A stretch of 64,000 bases of DNA. Source: Chelydra serpentina (taxonomy: Eukaryota; Chordata; Testudines; Chelydridae). Positions 1 to 10,582 of the stretch are shown here, in pieces. The stretch covers positions 11,346,501 to 11,410,500 of the forward strand of contig JBAIAC010000003.1 in NCBI GenBank assembly GCA_037349315.1, read 5' to 3'. The notes beneath the pieces were generated by a model. It saw only the letters and a program-made list of their open reading frames with translations, ran no database searches and was not told where the DNA came from. A program made the translations under genes and the position numbers. Each line of letters begins with the position of its first letter. Position 1 is the stretch's first letter.

Positions 1-893
1 AATATTCTTGGATGAGGATTATCTGGGCCCCCCCAATTGATTCCCATTAAGCTGTTCAAGTTTGGCTTCTACCTCGGATATGGTAATATCTACCTCCATA
101 TCCTTATTCCCATTTGTCATGCTGCCATTATCCCTAAGCTCCTCATTAGCCTCATTAAAGACTGAGGCAAAGTATTTGTTTAGATATTGGGCCATGCCTA
201 GATTATCCTTAACCTCCACTCCATCCTCAGTGTTTAGCGGTCCCACTTCTTCTCCCTTTGTTTTCTTCTTATTTACATGGCTATAAAACCTTTTACTATT
301 GGTTTTAATTCGCTTTGCAAGGTCCAATTCTACATGACTTTTGGCCTTTCTCACTTTATCTCTACATGTTCTAACCTCAATAAGGTAGCTTTCTTTGCTG
401 ATCCCTCCCATCTTCCACTCCTTGTATGCTTTCTGCTTTTTCTTAATCACCTCTCTGAGATGCTTGCTCATCCAGCTTGGTCTAAAACTCCTGCCTATGA
501 ATTTTTTCCCCTTTCTTGGGATACAGGCTTCTGATGGCTTCTGCAACTTTAACTTGAAATAATCCCGGGCCTCCTCTGTCTTTAGGTCCATAAAGTCTTT
601 AGTCCAAGCCACTTCCCTAACTAATTTCCTTAATTTATTAAAGTTAGCCCTTTTGAAATCAAAAACCCTACTCTCAGATTTATTTTTGTTTATCCTTCCA
701 TTTAGTTTGAACTGAATTAGCTCATGATCGCTCGAGCCAAGGTTGTCCCCTACAAACATTTCTTCTATGAGGTCCTCGCTACTCACCAAAACCAAATATA
801 AATGGCATCCCCCCTTGTTGGTTCAGCAACTACTTGATGAATACCTGTACTCCAGTCATGACTACTATTTCACCACGTTTCTGTTATTCCTAT
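1..893 (-). pseudogene. CR1 LINE ORF2 fragment: endonuclease end and linker to reverse transcriptase
   Basis: Minus-strand reading of about 258 residues from 795 to 19 carries the end of a CR1 apurinic-type endonuclease (motif GSSDHELIQF) and the basic linker that precedes the RT domain. Just upstream (893-800) are two more endonuclease pieces, GITETW followed by a stop and SSHDW, then VAEPTRGDA, with much of the domain between them missing. The frame breaks again near the window edge at the C-run 27-34, after which the residues before the RT resume in another frame. In intact CR1 this protein nicks target DNA and reverse-transcribes the RNA. This copy is dead: stops, frameshifts and an internal deletion. 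The initial codon of the long reading is TTG, so it is a frame remnant and not a true start. It belongs with the ORF1 part at 3639-4700. Confidence 0.88.
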
Positions 894-1187
894 CCCTCCC
901 CCCTGCTCAACACCAAGGGGTTGGGCTGATTGGGACGTCAGACAGTGTACACGTGATAAGCCATGATCATTGCCGTGGAGACTCCCTGCTCTGTGCTGTA
1001 TGCGGAACTGGAATGGTTGGAGGGATAAGAACCACCTGGTTACCCTTGTGTTCTTTTTCTTGTTCCGTTGCATCCATTGAAGAGGGGCATGGTCAGTCAC
1101 AAATCTACGCCCCAGCAGGTAGTAACGTAATGTTTCCATAGCCCATTTTACGGCGAGACGCTCTCTCTCTACCACTACATAGACCAT
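894..1187 (-). pseudogene. Gypsy RNase H C-terminal remnant
   Basis: Residues ERERLAVKWAMETLRYYLLG, VTDHAPLQW and HGNDHGLSR match the C-terminal half of Gypsy RNase H, which degrades the RNA strand during reverse transcription. The domain is broken: its start is deleted and a few residues are missing between RRF and VTDHAPL. The product ends close to the purine tract at 894-903. No integrase follows, as expected for integrase-first order. The next residues already belong to CR1. Confidence 0.85.
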
Positions 1188-1695
1188 GGGCCTTCACTAA
1201 GTCCATTAGGGGACTTGCCCTTGTGGCAAAATGTGGGATGAAACACCAGTAATACCCCACCACCCCTAGGAATGCTCGGACCTGCTTCTTACAACTCGGC
1301 CGTGGCCAATTTTGGATGGCCTTTAACTTATTCAGTTGGGGTTTTACCAAACCTTTTCCTACCACGTAGCCAAGATATTTGGCCTCCGTGAAACCCACGG
1401 CGCACTTAACAGGGTTTGCTGTAAGGCCAGCTCGCCTGAAGGTATCAAGGACCACCCGCACTTTCTTCAAGTGAGTTTCCCAGTCTGGGGTATGAATCAC
1501 CACGTCATCCAAATAGGCCGCAGCATAATTGGCATGGGGGTGTAATAACTTGTCCATGCGGCGCTGAAAGGCAGCTGGGGCCCCATGTAGTCCAAAAGGG
1601 AGGACCGTATATTGGAAGAGACCCTCTGGTGTAGAAAACGCTGTCTTTTCCTTTGCATCTTTGGCTAGGGGAATCTGCCAGTACCCCTTCGTCAA
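1105..1695 (-). pseudogene. Gypsy reverse transcriptase palm domain
   Basis: Continues the RT in a shifted frame. Visible blocks are KGYWQIPL, LPFGLHGAPAAFQ and the catalytic YLDD box at 1504-1515, then FLGVVGYY and the thumb/connection start. These are standard Ty3/Gypsy RT motifs; the enzyme copies the element RNA into DNA. After about residue 165 (LVKAHG, near 1200) the sequence jumps directly to the C-terminal part of RNase H in another frame, so several tens of residues, including the first RNase H catalytic Asp, are deleted. Confidence 0.9.
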
Positions 1696-1697
1696 GT

Positions 1698-2849
1698 CTA
1701 GGTTGTCAAGTACCGGGCATTCCCCAGACGGTCCACTAGTTTGTCTATGTGGGGTATAGGGTAGGCATCAAACTGGAATATCTCATTTAATCGACGGAAG
1801 TCGTTGCAGAATCTCATGGTGCCATCAGGTTTGGGCACCAACACTATTGGGCTGGACCACTGACTGTGGGATTCTTCAATGATCCCCGTCTCCATCATTT
1901 TCCTGACTTCTGCTTTTATTTCCTCCCTTTTGGCTGCTGGCACCCGGTAGGGCCTCATGCTTACTCTGGCCCCAGGGTTTGTGATAATGTGATGATATGT
2001 CCCGGTTGTGCGACCTGGCTTTGTCGAGAATACATCTTGATATTGGGTGATCATCTCAGTTACCTCTTTCTTCTGGGCTGTCGTTAGATCAGGAGATACT
2101 CTTACTTGTTCAGGGTTTTTGTTCCATGGGTGCAGGTCTTCTCGAACCACTGCACACACCTCTCGGGCATGCCAGGGTTTCAGAAGGTTCATGTGGTATA
2201 TCTGCTCTAGTTTTCGACGTCCCGGTTGTCGCACCTTGTAATTTACTTTCCCTACAGGTTTGACTATTTTGTAGGGTCCTTGCCACTGGGCCAACAGTTT
2301 ACTTTTGGCCATGGGCACCAGTACCATTACTCGGTCACCGGGTTGAAACTGAAGAACCTTGACTTGACGGTTGTAGTGGGTTCTCTGGGCCTCTTCGGCC
2401 TTCTCTAGGTGCTCCCTCACTACGGGAGTGACCCAGGCTATCCGGCCCCTCATCCATAGCACATGCTCTATTACATTCTTCCCTTGACTGGGTTCCTCCT
2501 CCCAAATTTCCTTGGCTATGTCCAGGATGCCTTGGGGGTTGCATCCATACAACTGCTCAAAGGGGGAGAATCTGGTGGAAGCTTGGGGAACCTCACGGAT
2601 GGCGAACATGAGGTACGGTAGTAGGTTGCCCCAATCTTTCCCATCCTTGCTTACCACCTTTCTTATCATGCCCTTGAGGGTCCGGTTAAATCTTTCCACC
2701 AGACCATCGGTTTGTGGATGGTAAACCGAGGTCCGCAGGGTCTGGACATGGAGCAGGGAACATAGGTCCTTCATCAACTTGGACATGAATGGCGTTCCCT
2801 GGTCTGTGAGGATTTCTTTTGGTAGCCCTACCTGGGCGAAGATTGCCAC
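1698..2849 (-). pseudogene. Gypsy integrase C-terminal part fused to reverse transcriptase N-terminal part
   Basis: A 383-residue open frame in the same frame as the upstream integrase half. It holds the second catalytic Asp (ILTDQG, 2802-2804) and the Glu (VERFN, 2694-2696), giving the D-35-E spacing of integrases. The GPY/F-type module (WQGPYKIV) follows at about residue 191. After a linker of some 40 residues the RT begins: YRVPAAKREE, WSSPIVLVPKPDG and FCNDFRRLN are the usual Gypsy RT blocks 1-2. The frame ends at 1698 where a one-base frameshift separates it from the RT palm at 1695. It is the key evidence that integrase precedes RT in this element. Confidence 0.9.
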
Positions 2850-2882
2850 TAATTCTTTGGCAATGCTCTTGGAGGCTGTATT

Positions 2883-3638
2883 TCATAAGGGGACAGCTTC
2901 TGGGTACCTGGTTGCATAGTCTAGGATGACCAGCACATACTGGTGGCCTCGGATCGTTTTCTCTAGCGGCCCCACAAGATCCATGGCGATCCGCTCAAAT
3001 GGAACTTCGATGATCGGCAGGGGTACCAAAGGGGCTCTTAGACGTGGACAAGGGCTGTGCAATTGACATTCCGGGCAGGAGGCACAGTACCGCCGGACGT
3101 CTTCATGTACCCCCGGCCAGAAGAACCTGCGTAAGATTCGCGGCTGGGTTTTCTCCACTCCCAGGTGCACTCCAAAAAGGTGACCGTGAGCAAGGCTTAA
3201 TATTGCCTTCTGGTGTTTCTGGGGTACTAGGAGCTGGTGTACCTCTTGCTCCTGCATTTGCACAACCCAGTATAGGAGGTTCTTCTTGATCACAAAATAA
3301 GGCCCTGGCCCCCGGGCCTTTCCCTCTATAGGTACCCCATCTATCTCGGCCACCTCCTTCCTGGCGTTCTCGTACCTTGGGTCTTCCACCTGGTCTCGTC
3401 CAAAAGTCTCTCTCCCTGGGCTTATCAGACCGAACTCTGAGGGATCTGTCTCTGCCCTCTCGACCGGCTCCATGAGGTTGGGGTTGGAACCGGTCTCTGA
3501 TGCCTCCTCCATCTCGGGGCCTTCCCTGTCGGTTGCCCATGTACGTCTGCCTACACAGGCGGCTCTCTGTCCTTGTATCAGGATTCGGGTACCCAAGGCC
3601 TTGGCCGCCCCTCTTTCTCTCGGTCTTCCTGCCTTTCC
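2883..3638 (-). pseudogene. Gypsy integrase N-terminal part: zinc finger and first catalytic Asp
   Basis: This is the N-terminal half of the integrase, which joins element cDNA to host DNA. The H2C2 zinc-binding module is visible (SLAHGHLFGVHLG, then CASCPEC about 27 residues on), followed by FFWPG and the core start IAMDLVGPL with the first catalytic Asp at 2979-2981. The frame ends at an in-frame TGA (2880-2882). That stop sits at a position where CpG decay of an arginine codon would explain it. Upstream, the same open frame continues without a stop into CR1 ORF1 residues near 3640, so the apparent long protein is an accidental fusion of two elements. The residues between about 3636 and 3400 are low-complexity and could be degraded protease-to-integrase linker. 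Confidence 0.87.
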
Positions 3639-4700
3639 TTTCACATGAAGGATAATCAGTGGATTCTTTCCCACTCCTGTTAGGATCCTTTTCAGCCTCA
3701 GGTCCACGTCCCATATCTTAGCACCCAGAAGACAGCACACCCTTCTGTTCTCTGGATCAGCTCTGGTTACAGGCCGGTCTATTCTGCTCAGTAAGGAGTT
3801 CCCAATCATGTAGACCTGCCTTTTCCTGGTGATGGTGTGATTCTCCGGTCTATTCCCTGTTTCCTCTGTCTGCAAGCCCTCTCAATTCCTATTCTCCCTT
3901 GTAATCCTTTTAAACCCATCCTGTATCCTCCTGGGGTTCATATTTGGTGTTATCTCCATTGACTCTTCCCCTTTTCCCATAGGACTAGCCGCTCTTCTCT
4001 TCTTCCTTGCCCTCCCACCTTCAGTGACCACTTGCTGTACCCGTTCTTCATTTTCCAACTCCGCAAGCCTGTTCTTGAGCTCTATTTCTCCTTCACTGGC
4101 CTGTCTTTTCCTCTGCCTGGTTCTCTGAGTCACATGCTTCCACTGTCCATTTTCTTCACCCAGCAGTCTCCCCTCAGTTCTTTGGTCCTCCTTCCAACAG
4201 CAAGTCTGCGCTTTTCCCTTCATCTTCCTCATGTCTTTGCTCCATCATCTGCTCGAACCCCCTTCTAAACTCAACCCGAGTTTCCACCTGCATCTCCAAT
4301 CCTCGGATCTTTTCTTCCATCAGCTCTATCAGGCGGCACTTCATGCAGACTAAACACTTTTCAGGTACCCCCTCCAGTATGATGTACATACCACAGCTTT
4401 CACCTCCAGTCACCTTCATTGTGTCCTCCACTGCTTGGGTCACTACCGCTTCTGCCTCTGTCTCTGTCATAGCCTTCCCACCCAAGTCCTGTTAGTCCGG
4501 GAAATGCAAACCAAACCAAACCACCACCACCTACAGCAAAACAAACCCCCAATGAGCACCACAAAACTCTCTTCACTAGCCTGTCTGTTCTTCTGCCTTG
4601 TTCTCCTAGTCTCCCACCCCCCAAAAAAACCTCCCCTTGCAAACTCCCACTCAAACTCCCCTGTTTACAGCTCTATTTGCTGGCTCCATTCAGAATTTTA
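3639..4700 (-). pseudogene. CR1 LINE ORF1 remnant (Cys-rich finger, basic region, esterase-like start)
   Basis: From the ATG at 4468-4470 downward, a reading with MTETEAEAVV leads into a cysteine pair (CLVCMKC) and an acidic helical stretch, then a frame change to a segment with a basic cluster (RARKKRR, about 4010) typical of a nuclear-targeting region. After a stop near 3880 a third frame gives VYMIGNSLLS and RRVCCLLGAKI, the start of the SGNH-esterase-like domain of vertebrate CR1 ORF1. Known CR1 ORF1 proteins bind nucleic acid and help form the element RNP. The esterase is cut off near 3638 and replaced by Gypsy sequence. At least two frame breaks show it is inactive. Sequence above about 4490 is probably CR1 5'-UTR; its outer edge is uncertain. 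Confidence 0.75.
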
Positions 4701-5233
4701 CTCCCTGCTATTGACTATTTAAACTGACATGCCATATTTGTAGTTCATTTAATGAAAGAACTGCTTCAATTATCTCAGCCACCAAATGAAAATTTACCAA
4801 TGTTCCATTTGCTAAATGCACCAAAAATCCATTCACTGGATTAAAATTGTGGGCTCCTGTATGTTGACTTAGTGACCTCTTTCTTGTTCCTCTGGCAAGG
4901 ATATAAAAAATAGATTTGTTATCCAATATACTTCACAATAGGTAACTTGGGAACAATCAAAGATCAGAAATGACTGGGGTTATAAATGACTACACTTAAG
5001 GACTTGTTGAAATCTAGGATTGCAATCACACAGAGATTTTTTCCCCATGCCCAGCTTTTTGCCTACAAACATTTGAGTCTCCCTGAGGTCCGTGTGAGAA
5101 GGTCATGAAATGCTGTTCCCTTCAGACAACAGGGTATTGGAATCCTGCATCTGGCAGGGAGCATACTAATCAGAACTAAAACTGGTTGGACTCAGACAGG
5201 CACTACACTTTCATCCATTAAACAGACACACAT
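4701..5233. other. Unique DNA, no gene recognised
   Basis: AT-rich stretch without a convincing reading frame or a repeat I can name. It separates the CR1/Gypsy composite from the first SINE. Confidence 0.5.
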
Positions 5234-5393
5234 AATCATAGAATATCAGGGTTGGAAGGGACCTTAGGAGGTCATCTAGTCCAACCGCCTGCTTGAAGCA
5301 GGACCAAGCCCCAAATCGCCTCCTCAAGGATTGAACTCACAATCCTGGGTTTAGCAGGCCAATGCTCAAACCACTAAGCTATCCCTCTCCCCA
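5234..5393 (-). mobile_element. Turtle Cry-type SINE (tRNA-derived, CR1-like tail)
   Basis: Minus-strand SINE. Its 5' end at 5393 has the Pol III A-box-like TAGCTTAGTGG and a B-box-like GAGTTCAATCC; its 3' half matches the CR1 end (GGTTGGAAGGGACC class). Relative to the other copies an internal stretch near 5305-5320 is shortened. Such SINEs are transcribed by Pol III and moved by CR1 machinery. It is not a functional tRNA gene. Confidence 0.9.
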
Positions 5394-6134
5394 TCATACT
5401 GCCTGTTAGAAGAATTATACAGGAAATTGACTGACTTCCTGCATCTTTTGTGAGCTAAAGAATTCATGCACTGAAGGTGTTAAAATGTCTTGTTTTTTCC
5501 ATGTTCATTTCCTTGCAGTCAGAATAGCCCCAGCCCCCTAGCTATAGACAGATTGAGGCATGCGTCTATTTGGGAGTTGTGCATTAGCTGTAATTATTAC
5601 TATTAACCATTATGACCCTATTACCCTGTGGTAATGTCTAAGTAGATCCTTGTGCTGGATTTGTTGTGATGATGATGATTACACTTCTCAAGGATACATC
5701 AGACATTATATAGTCTCTTCTGCATATCAATGATGTTAGACAATGGGTTCCTACATCTGATATTTCCCCCCACTGTTGAGGTTTATTTTAATTAAAATAG
5801 ATCAACCCAGGGCTGTAGCAACCTAAAATCATTCCCAGCTAGAGGCTATTTGGTAGCTTAAAGGAAGTCCAATGAGTTGGGCCTCTCAGTCCAGGGCCAG
5901 TTGAGCAACTGTGGGAGACACAAACTCTACCACTGCAGCCAGTACTCCCTGGCAGTCTCAGCAGAGGTCAAGAAGTGCCTCATTGGGAAACTTATCCTGT
6001 CCTCAGTGCCCAAGAACTGCCTCTTGCAGGGCCGGGTTGAGGCACAGAGGGTGAGGTTGTGGCTTTAGATGCAGCCGTGAGCAAAAGGTGGTGTGTAAGC
6101 TCCCTACGTGTCTCAAAAACTGCCCCTTTCCTGC
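5394..6134. other. Unique DNA with a short GAT microsatellite
   Basis: No coding sequence supported. A short (GAT)n run sits at about 5667-5680. A 63-residue open frame at 5877-6068 has no recognisable domain and I treat it as chance. Confidence 0.5.
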
Positions 6135-6149
6135 CCCCCAGACAGGGCC

Positions 6150-6192
6150 GGTGCAAGGAAGTTTCGCGCCCTAGGTGAAACTTCCTTGCACC
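6150..6192. repeat. Perfect hairpin, 16-bp arms, 11-nt loop
   Basis: Left arm 6150-6165 (GGTGCAAGGAAGTTTC) is exactly complementary to 6177-6192. It lies just inside the left terminus of the hAT element and is a subterminal palindrome of the kind transposases can bind; that role is inference. Confidence 0.9.
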
Positions 6193-6339
6193 AGCCCTTC
6201 CTCCCTCCCCTCTCCCCCAGCTAACACGCCACCCCATGGCAGCCAGTCCCCCCCAGGTGGCGGCTCCCCACCCCCCCGCGGGCCGGCAGCTGAGCCCCCC
6301 GCCCGCGGCATCCTTCCCCCGCCCACAGCGCCCCCCCAG

Positions 6340-6635
6340 CTCCTGGCTCAGCCGCGGAGCAGGGAAGGCATGAGGCAGCCATGGCCATCCGCACCCCCAG
6401 CTCCCGGCTCCGCGGCTGAGCCGGGAGGGCGGGCGGTAGCCGCGGACAGGCGCCCCCCCCACTCCCAGCTCAGCCGCGGAGCAGGGAGGGCGGGCAGCAG
6501 CCATGGCCAGCTGCCCCCCAGCTCCCAGCTCTGCGGCTGAGCCGGGAGGGCGGTCAGCAGCCGAGGCCAGGCGCCCCCAACCCCACCTGCTCCCGGCTCA
6601 GCCGTAGAACTGGGAGGGCGGGCGGCAGCCTAGGG
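6340..6635. repeat. Minisatellite of about 61-bp units inside the hAT element
   Basis: Five degenerate units start at about 6340, 6401, 6462, 6522 and 6590, each beginning CTCCYRGCTC followed by a CCGCGGAGC / GCGGCTGAGC block and GGGAGGGCGGGC. Alternate units carry the two forms of the central block, so units are partly inverted complements of one another. Confidence 0.8.
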
Positions 6636-6668
6636 TCGCCTAGTAGGCGTGCCGGCCCTGCCCCCAGA

Positions 6669-8626
6669 GGCACAATTCCCTCCCTGCTTCTCCCTTGCTC
6701 AAGGGGACAGGAATCTACCACTCGCCTATACCAGCAGCAAATTACACTGCTCCCTGCACACTGTCAGCTGCACTGATGAGGTATAGGGACCGAAGCCAAT
6801 GTTCTATTCCCCACCAGCCCCACCCACCTCCGTCCTAGGTTCCCAAACCCAAGGTCTTGTTGGCTTGCATAGAGATGTATCCCCATTTACCTCCTGGCAT
6901 GGACACGTCATCCCTGGGTGGGACAGCATGTGGAAGCTTCCAGTGCCATATCTGTTGTATGCATATACAGAAGAGAACTTCTGCTTCGAGGTTTGCTCAA
7001 AGTTGGATGAGGAGGGCAGCTGGTCTAATGGCTAGGTCCCCCAAATCCCCAGCTGTCATCTCGGTTGCTAACTAAGCTGAACCTTCAGTCAAGAGGACAG
7101 ATGTCCCAGGGTCTAGGGTGTTAGCCTAGTAGTCAGGATTACTTCCCTGCTCTATCACAGGTTTTTTGGGCAAGTCACGTGGAGAGATTTGACCAAAGGC
7201 ATTTTGGTGCCTTCATCAGAAATTGAGAATTTCAAAATCCCAGTCTAACCCTATCGGTGCCTAAAGTTTTGCTGCTGACCATGTGCACAGCTGCCTAAAT
7301 CCTGATGTGTAGGCATCTAGCTCACACCTAAGCCCTGGTGGGATCCTCAGACCAGCTCTTCCCCCATCTAACCACTCTGCAGGATCTGAGCCCGTAGATA
7401 CTTTCAGAGATGGGTGATGTAGGTTCAAATGCCTGTTCCAAAAAAGGATAAGGGATCTGAACCTGGGGGGTCTCACATGCTGAGTGAGCTGTCTGACCAC
7501 TGAGCTAATGGCGAGAAAGGCAGTGGTTGATAGAGCACTGCTGTGTGTGCATGCACTAGCTTAGGTGCCTAACTCGTGAAGACTAGTCACAGCTGTGAAT
7601 CCCAAATGGAGATAGGTGTCTCCCACCAGCCTAGACTTCAGTGCCGAATTCCCTTTGAGGGGTGGGGCTTAGGACCCACCTCTCTACTCTGTATTTGCTA
7701 TTGGCTAGCTTAGGCATCTTCCCCACTAAGATTCCTGGCTTTTAGGATCCACTAGGCAGCAAGGTGCCTAAGCATTCAACATTGCAATGCTGAAGCTGAG
7801 TCCCCTGTGTGGATCTACCTCTTGGTCTCTCAGAACAGTTAACGGATAGGTGGTGCACCATTTAACTCCTAGGTGTCCTGTCACCCAGTGCTACCCTCAG
7901 ACTTGAGTCTGGTGCCCAGGCTCCCTAGACTACACATGGGGAGTTAGGTGTCTAAGAATGGGATTTTTATGGAGATGGTTATTGTATTTTTTTTGTCTAC
8001 TACAAACTCAGTTTGTTTATTTTTCCCAAAAAATTAACAATCTCACAATATTGTTCATGCTTGTAACAAAAAATTTGTGTGTTGAGCCCTGGAAAATGGA
8101 AACTACCTCAAAATATTAATATCTTCCTTTTTATTTTATTTTAACTCTTACTGCTTACTTTCCTTGGGTGGAAACAGAAGAGAAGCATCAGGGTAGCTCA
8201 TCTCCAGCAGACAGACTGATATTATCCAGGAACCTGCCACTTCAGCTGCTTGACTGCTGTTGCCAAAAGGGCTAACAAGTCACTAAAGACCAGGAGAATG
8301 AGCTGGAGTGGAAAGCAACCTCTCCATGAACACTTTACTAAAGTACTGGAGCAGAGGTCTTCCCTATGTGAAAGGGGGTCATTGTTCTTCCTTTCCCCCC
8401 TACCCTTGGCCAACATCTCTAACTTTATTAATGTAATATGAACGTATAGCTCCTGAGGCCCTGTCCCATGCCTTGCCCCAAGGGCCCCCTTTTTCTTGTG
8501 TTGCATATGGGGAAAATGCATGGAGCAGATTACAGGGGATGGAGTGCTCGATAATTGCCATATTCTGTTTGTTCATTCTGAAATGTCTGGCATTGGCAAC
8601 TGACAGGATAGGGGGCTAGATTAATA
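6669..8626. other. Mostly unique DNA with an old tRNA-like relic
   Basis: No exon recognised. At 7437-7506 the minus strand reads TAGCTCAGTGGTCAGA and later GGTTCAGATCC, like the A and B boxes of a tRNA-derived SINE. A weak MIR-like piece is near 7128-7180. The palindromic word TTAGGTGCCTAA and variants recur at about 7560, 7760 and 7940. Confidence 0.45.
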
Positions 8627-9178
8627 GATTCAGAGATTCTAGGGCTGGAAGGGACCTCGAGAGGACATCGAGTCCAGCCCCCTGCCCTCATGGCAGGACC
8701 AATTACTGTCTAGACCATCCCAGATAAATATCTACCTAACCTACTCTTAAATATCTCCAGAGATGAGATTCCCCAACCTCCCTGGGCAGTTTATTCCAGT
8801 GTTTAACCACCCTGACAGTTAGGAACTTTTTCCTAATGTCCAACCTAGACCTCCCTTGCTGCAGTTTAAGCCCATTGCTTCTTGTTCTATCCTCAGATGC
8901 TAAGATGAACAAGTTTTCTTCCTCCTCCTTATGACACCCTTTTAGATACCTGAAGACCGCTATCATGTCCCCTCTCAGTCTTCTCTTTTCCAAACTAAAC
9001 AAACCCAATTCCTTCAGCCTTCCTTCATAGGTCATGTGCTCTAGACCCTTAATCATTCTTGTTGCTCTTCTCTGGACCCTCTCCAATTTCTCCACACCTT
9101 TCTTGAAATGCGGTGCCCAGAACTGGACACAATACTCCAGTTGAGGCCTAACCAGCACAGAGTAGAGCAGAAGTAGAT
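8627..9178 (-). pseudogene. CR1 LINE 3' end with ORF2 C-terminus
   Basis: Minus-strand copy containing the C-terminal tail of CR1 ORF2: [41 protein letters not shown] and [12 protein letters not shown]. This region follows the RT palm. The protein ends in the conserved 3'-UTR and tail (8627-8700). The copy is 5'-truncated near 9178, the normal outcome of target-primed reverse transcription, and the frame is intact over about 150 residues, so it is moderately young. Confidence 0.92.
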
Positions 9179-10582
9179 GGACCCTTGGGCTCACCCAGTG
9201 TGGTTGTTCTTGTGTTAGAACAGTGTGTCCATCAGGAAGTGGAGAGTAGTGATATGTGAGCCTCAAAAGGTTCAGCATTTAGGGTTTCAGTTCAGAAATG
9301 TCCGATCAGTTCAAACCATTCAAAAAAGTGAGTTGGAAACTAGAAAAATGGCCTATCTAGTGGTATGTCAATGCTTCGAATTCTGGGCAGGTTAGCAGGG
9401 GCAGGGAATGCTCTTATTTTCTGGAACTGCTTTGTTCCAAGTGGGATGTGAAATGCATGAGCAGTGCCTACACTGGAATTGGAAAAAGGCAGGGTAGGAT
9501 CAGGAAAACCAGTATACGGAAGGATGATCTGCTGAATACAGGAGAATTGGGAGGCATGGTATCCCACTTCTGGACTCTGAATACTACTGAGAGCTTGAGA
9601 GTGATAGATAAAAAAGTACCTGACTGTTTAAATAACCACACAGTTAATCTACTCATCAATGCCTTGTCAAATTTATTCCTGTTCAGTAATATATAAACAC
9701 ATTTGACAGTGCACAGTTGAATCAATGGGTTATGTATCTGAAGGAGTATACATTCCATAGCTTATTGTAAGCACAGATATATAGCTAAATGAGATCCACC
9801 AACCTATGACCATAATACAGACACTGAACCATTATGGTACTCCTGGCGATCACATTTTCACCCGTTTATGTGCTATACCATCTGTGGCTTGTTAGCAGTG
9901 ACTTTGCGGGCAGCTCACAAGATTTAAAACTAACCTTATATCTTGGTAACCTCACAAGATTTTCTCTGAGACTTTACATTGCATCTGGGAGCTCGCAAAA
10001 CTGCCTCAGTGGCAACCTTATAATGTAATTTACCACTAATTTTAAATGTGCTAAATATATATAAGAAGCCCAGAATGTGGAGATGATAAAATGGAAAGGT
10101 TTGGCACAGAGGCAGAGTTCAGGAAAAAAGGGCTTGTGAATCAGGGTCCCTGGATGTTTTGCACTGCAGCCCAATATGCAACTGCTTGTCAATTTCCACC
10201 GTGGTTGAAATTGACAAGCCAGGTGTTTCTTGTAATTTTGATACATAGGTTAAAATTCAGAAGACTATCTTCCATCATGTCAGGATACAAGTCCAAATCA
10301 ATAGCTGTTTTTTATATAAAGAAGGGATCCCTGAGAGTTCAGTTGCAGAGAGCAATGGTATTCTAGCAAAGGGAATATAAAATATTCCCCTAAAGGCCTC
10401 TGATTCCCACACTCTCTCTGATTATCTGTATAATGGTAATGAATCCATATACATTAATCCAGGCACTGGCTGAATTCCCGTCTGTGAGCCACTATGATGG
10501 CAGCACTCCAGTGCATATTGCTAAGGTCAGGATGAAGTGAGAGAGCTGGGAAAAGCGTTCTTGATTTAGGATTTGGCTAGGG
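9179..10582. other. Unique DNA, no gene recognised
   Basis: No recognisable domain, repeat or RNA gene. Composition is AT-rich. Reading frames here are short and lack similarity to anything I know. Confidence 0.5.

Larger units (their letters stand above)
894..3638 (-). mobile_element. Ty3/Gypsy pol fragment with Gmr1-like order (integrase, RT, RNase H)
   Basis: Reading the minus strand from 3638 downward the order is integrase zinc finger, integrase core, GPY/F module, reverse transcriptase, RNase H. Ordinary Ty3/Gypsy elements place integrase last; integrase-first is the known order of the Gmr1-like group of deuterostome Gypsy elements. The order is not a patchwork: one frame runs from the integrase through the RT with a single TGA at 2880-2882. 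No LTR, gag or recognisable protease is present. The low-coordinate end stops at a purine tract on the minus strand (894-903), which resembles the polypurine tract that normally precedes a 3' LTR. Both sides abut CR1 sequence. Confidence 0.88.
6143..6660. mobile_element. Non-autonomous hAT element, GC-rich, with 8-bp TSDs
   Basis: Ends are CAGGGCCGGTGC and, on the opposite strand, CAGGGCCGGCAC, giving short terminal inverted repeats. The element is flanked by perfect 8-bp duplications CCCCCAGA (6135-6142 and 6661-6668), the hAT signature. It encodes no transposase. Inside are a 16-bp perfect hairpin near the left end and a minisatellite. Long open frames through the GC-rich interior are composition artefacts. 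Confidence 0.92.

Noticed and set aside
894..3638. Two overlapping standard-order Gypsy copies mimicking integrase-first order
   Set aside because: One frame runs through integrase into RT with only a TGA in it; a junction of two copies would not be so clean.
5992..6540. Proline- and glycine-rich open frames on both strands
   Set aside because: They lie inside the GC-rich hAT element and its minisatellite; no domain and no splice context.
6340..6635. Regular repeats resembling a CRISPR array
   Set aside because: Units are contiguous degenerate minisatellite copies without unique spacers, in a vertebrate genome.
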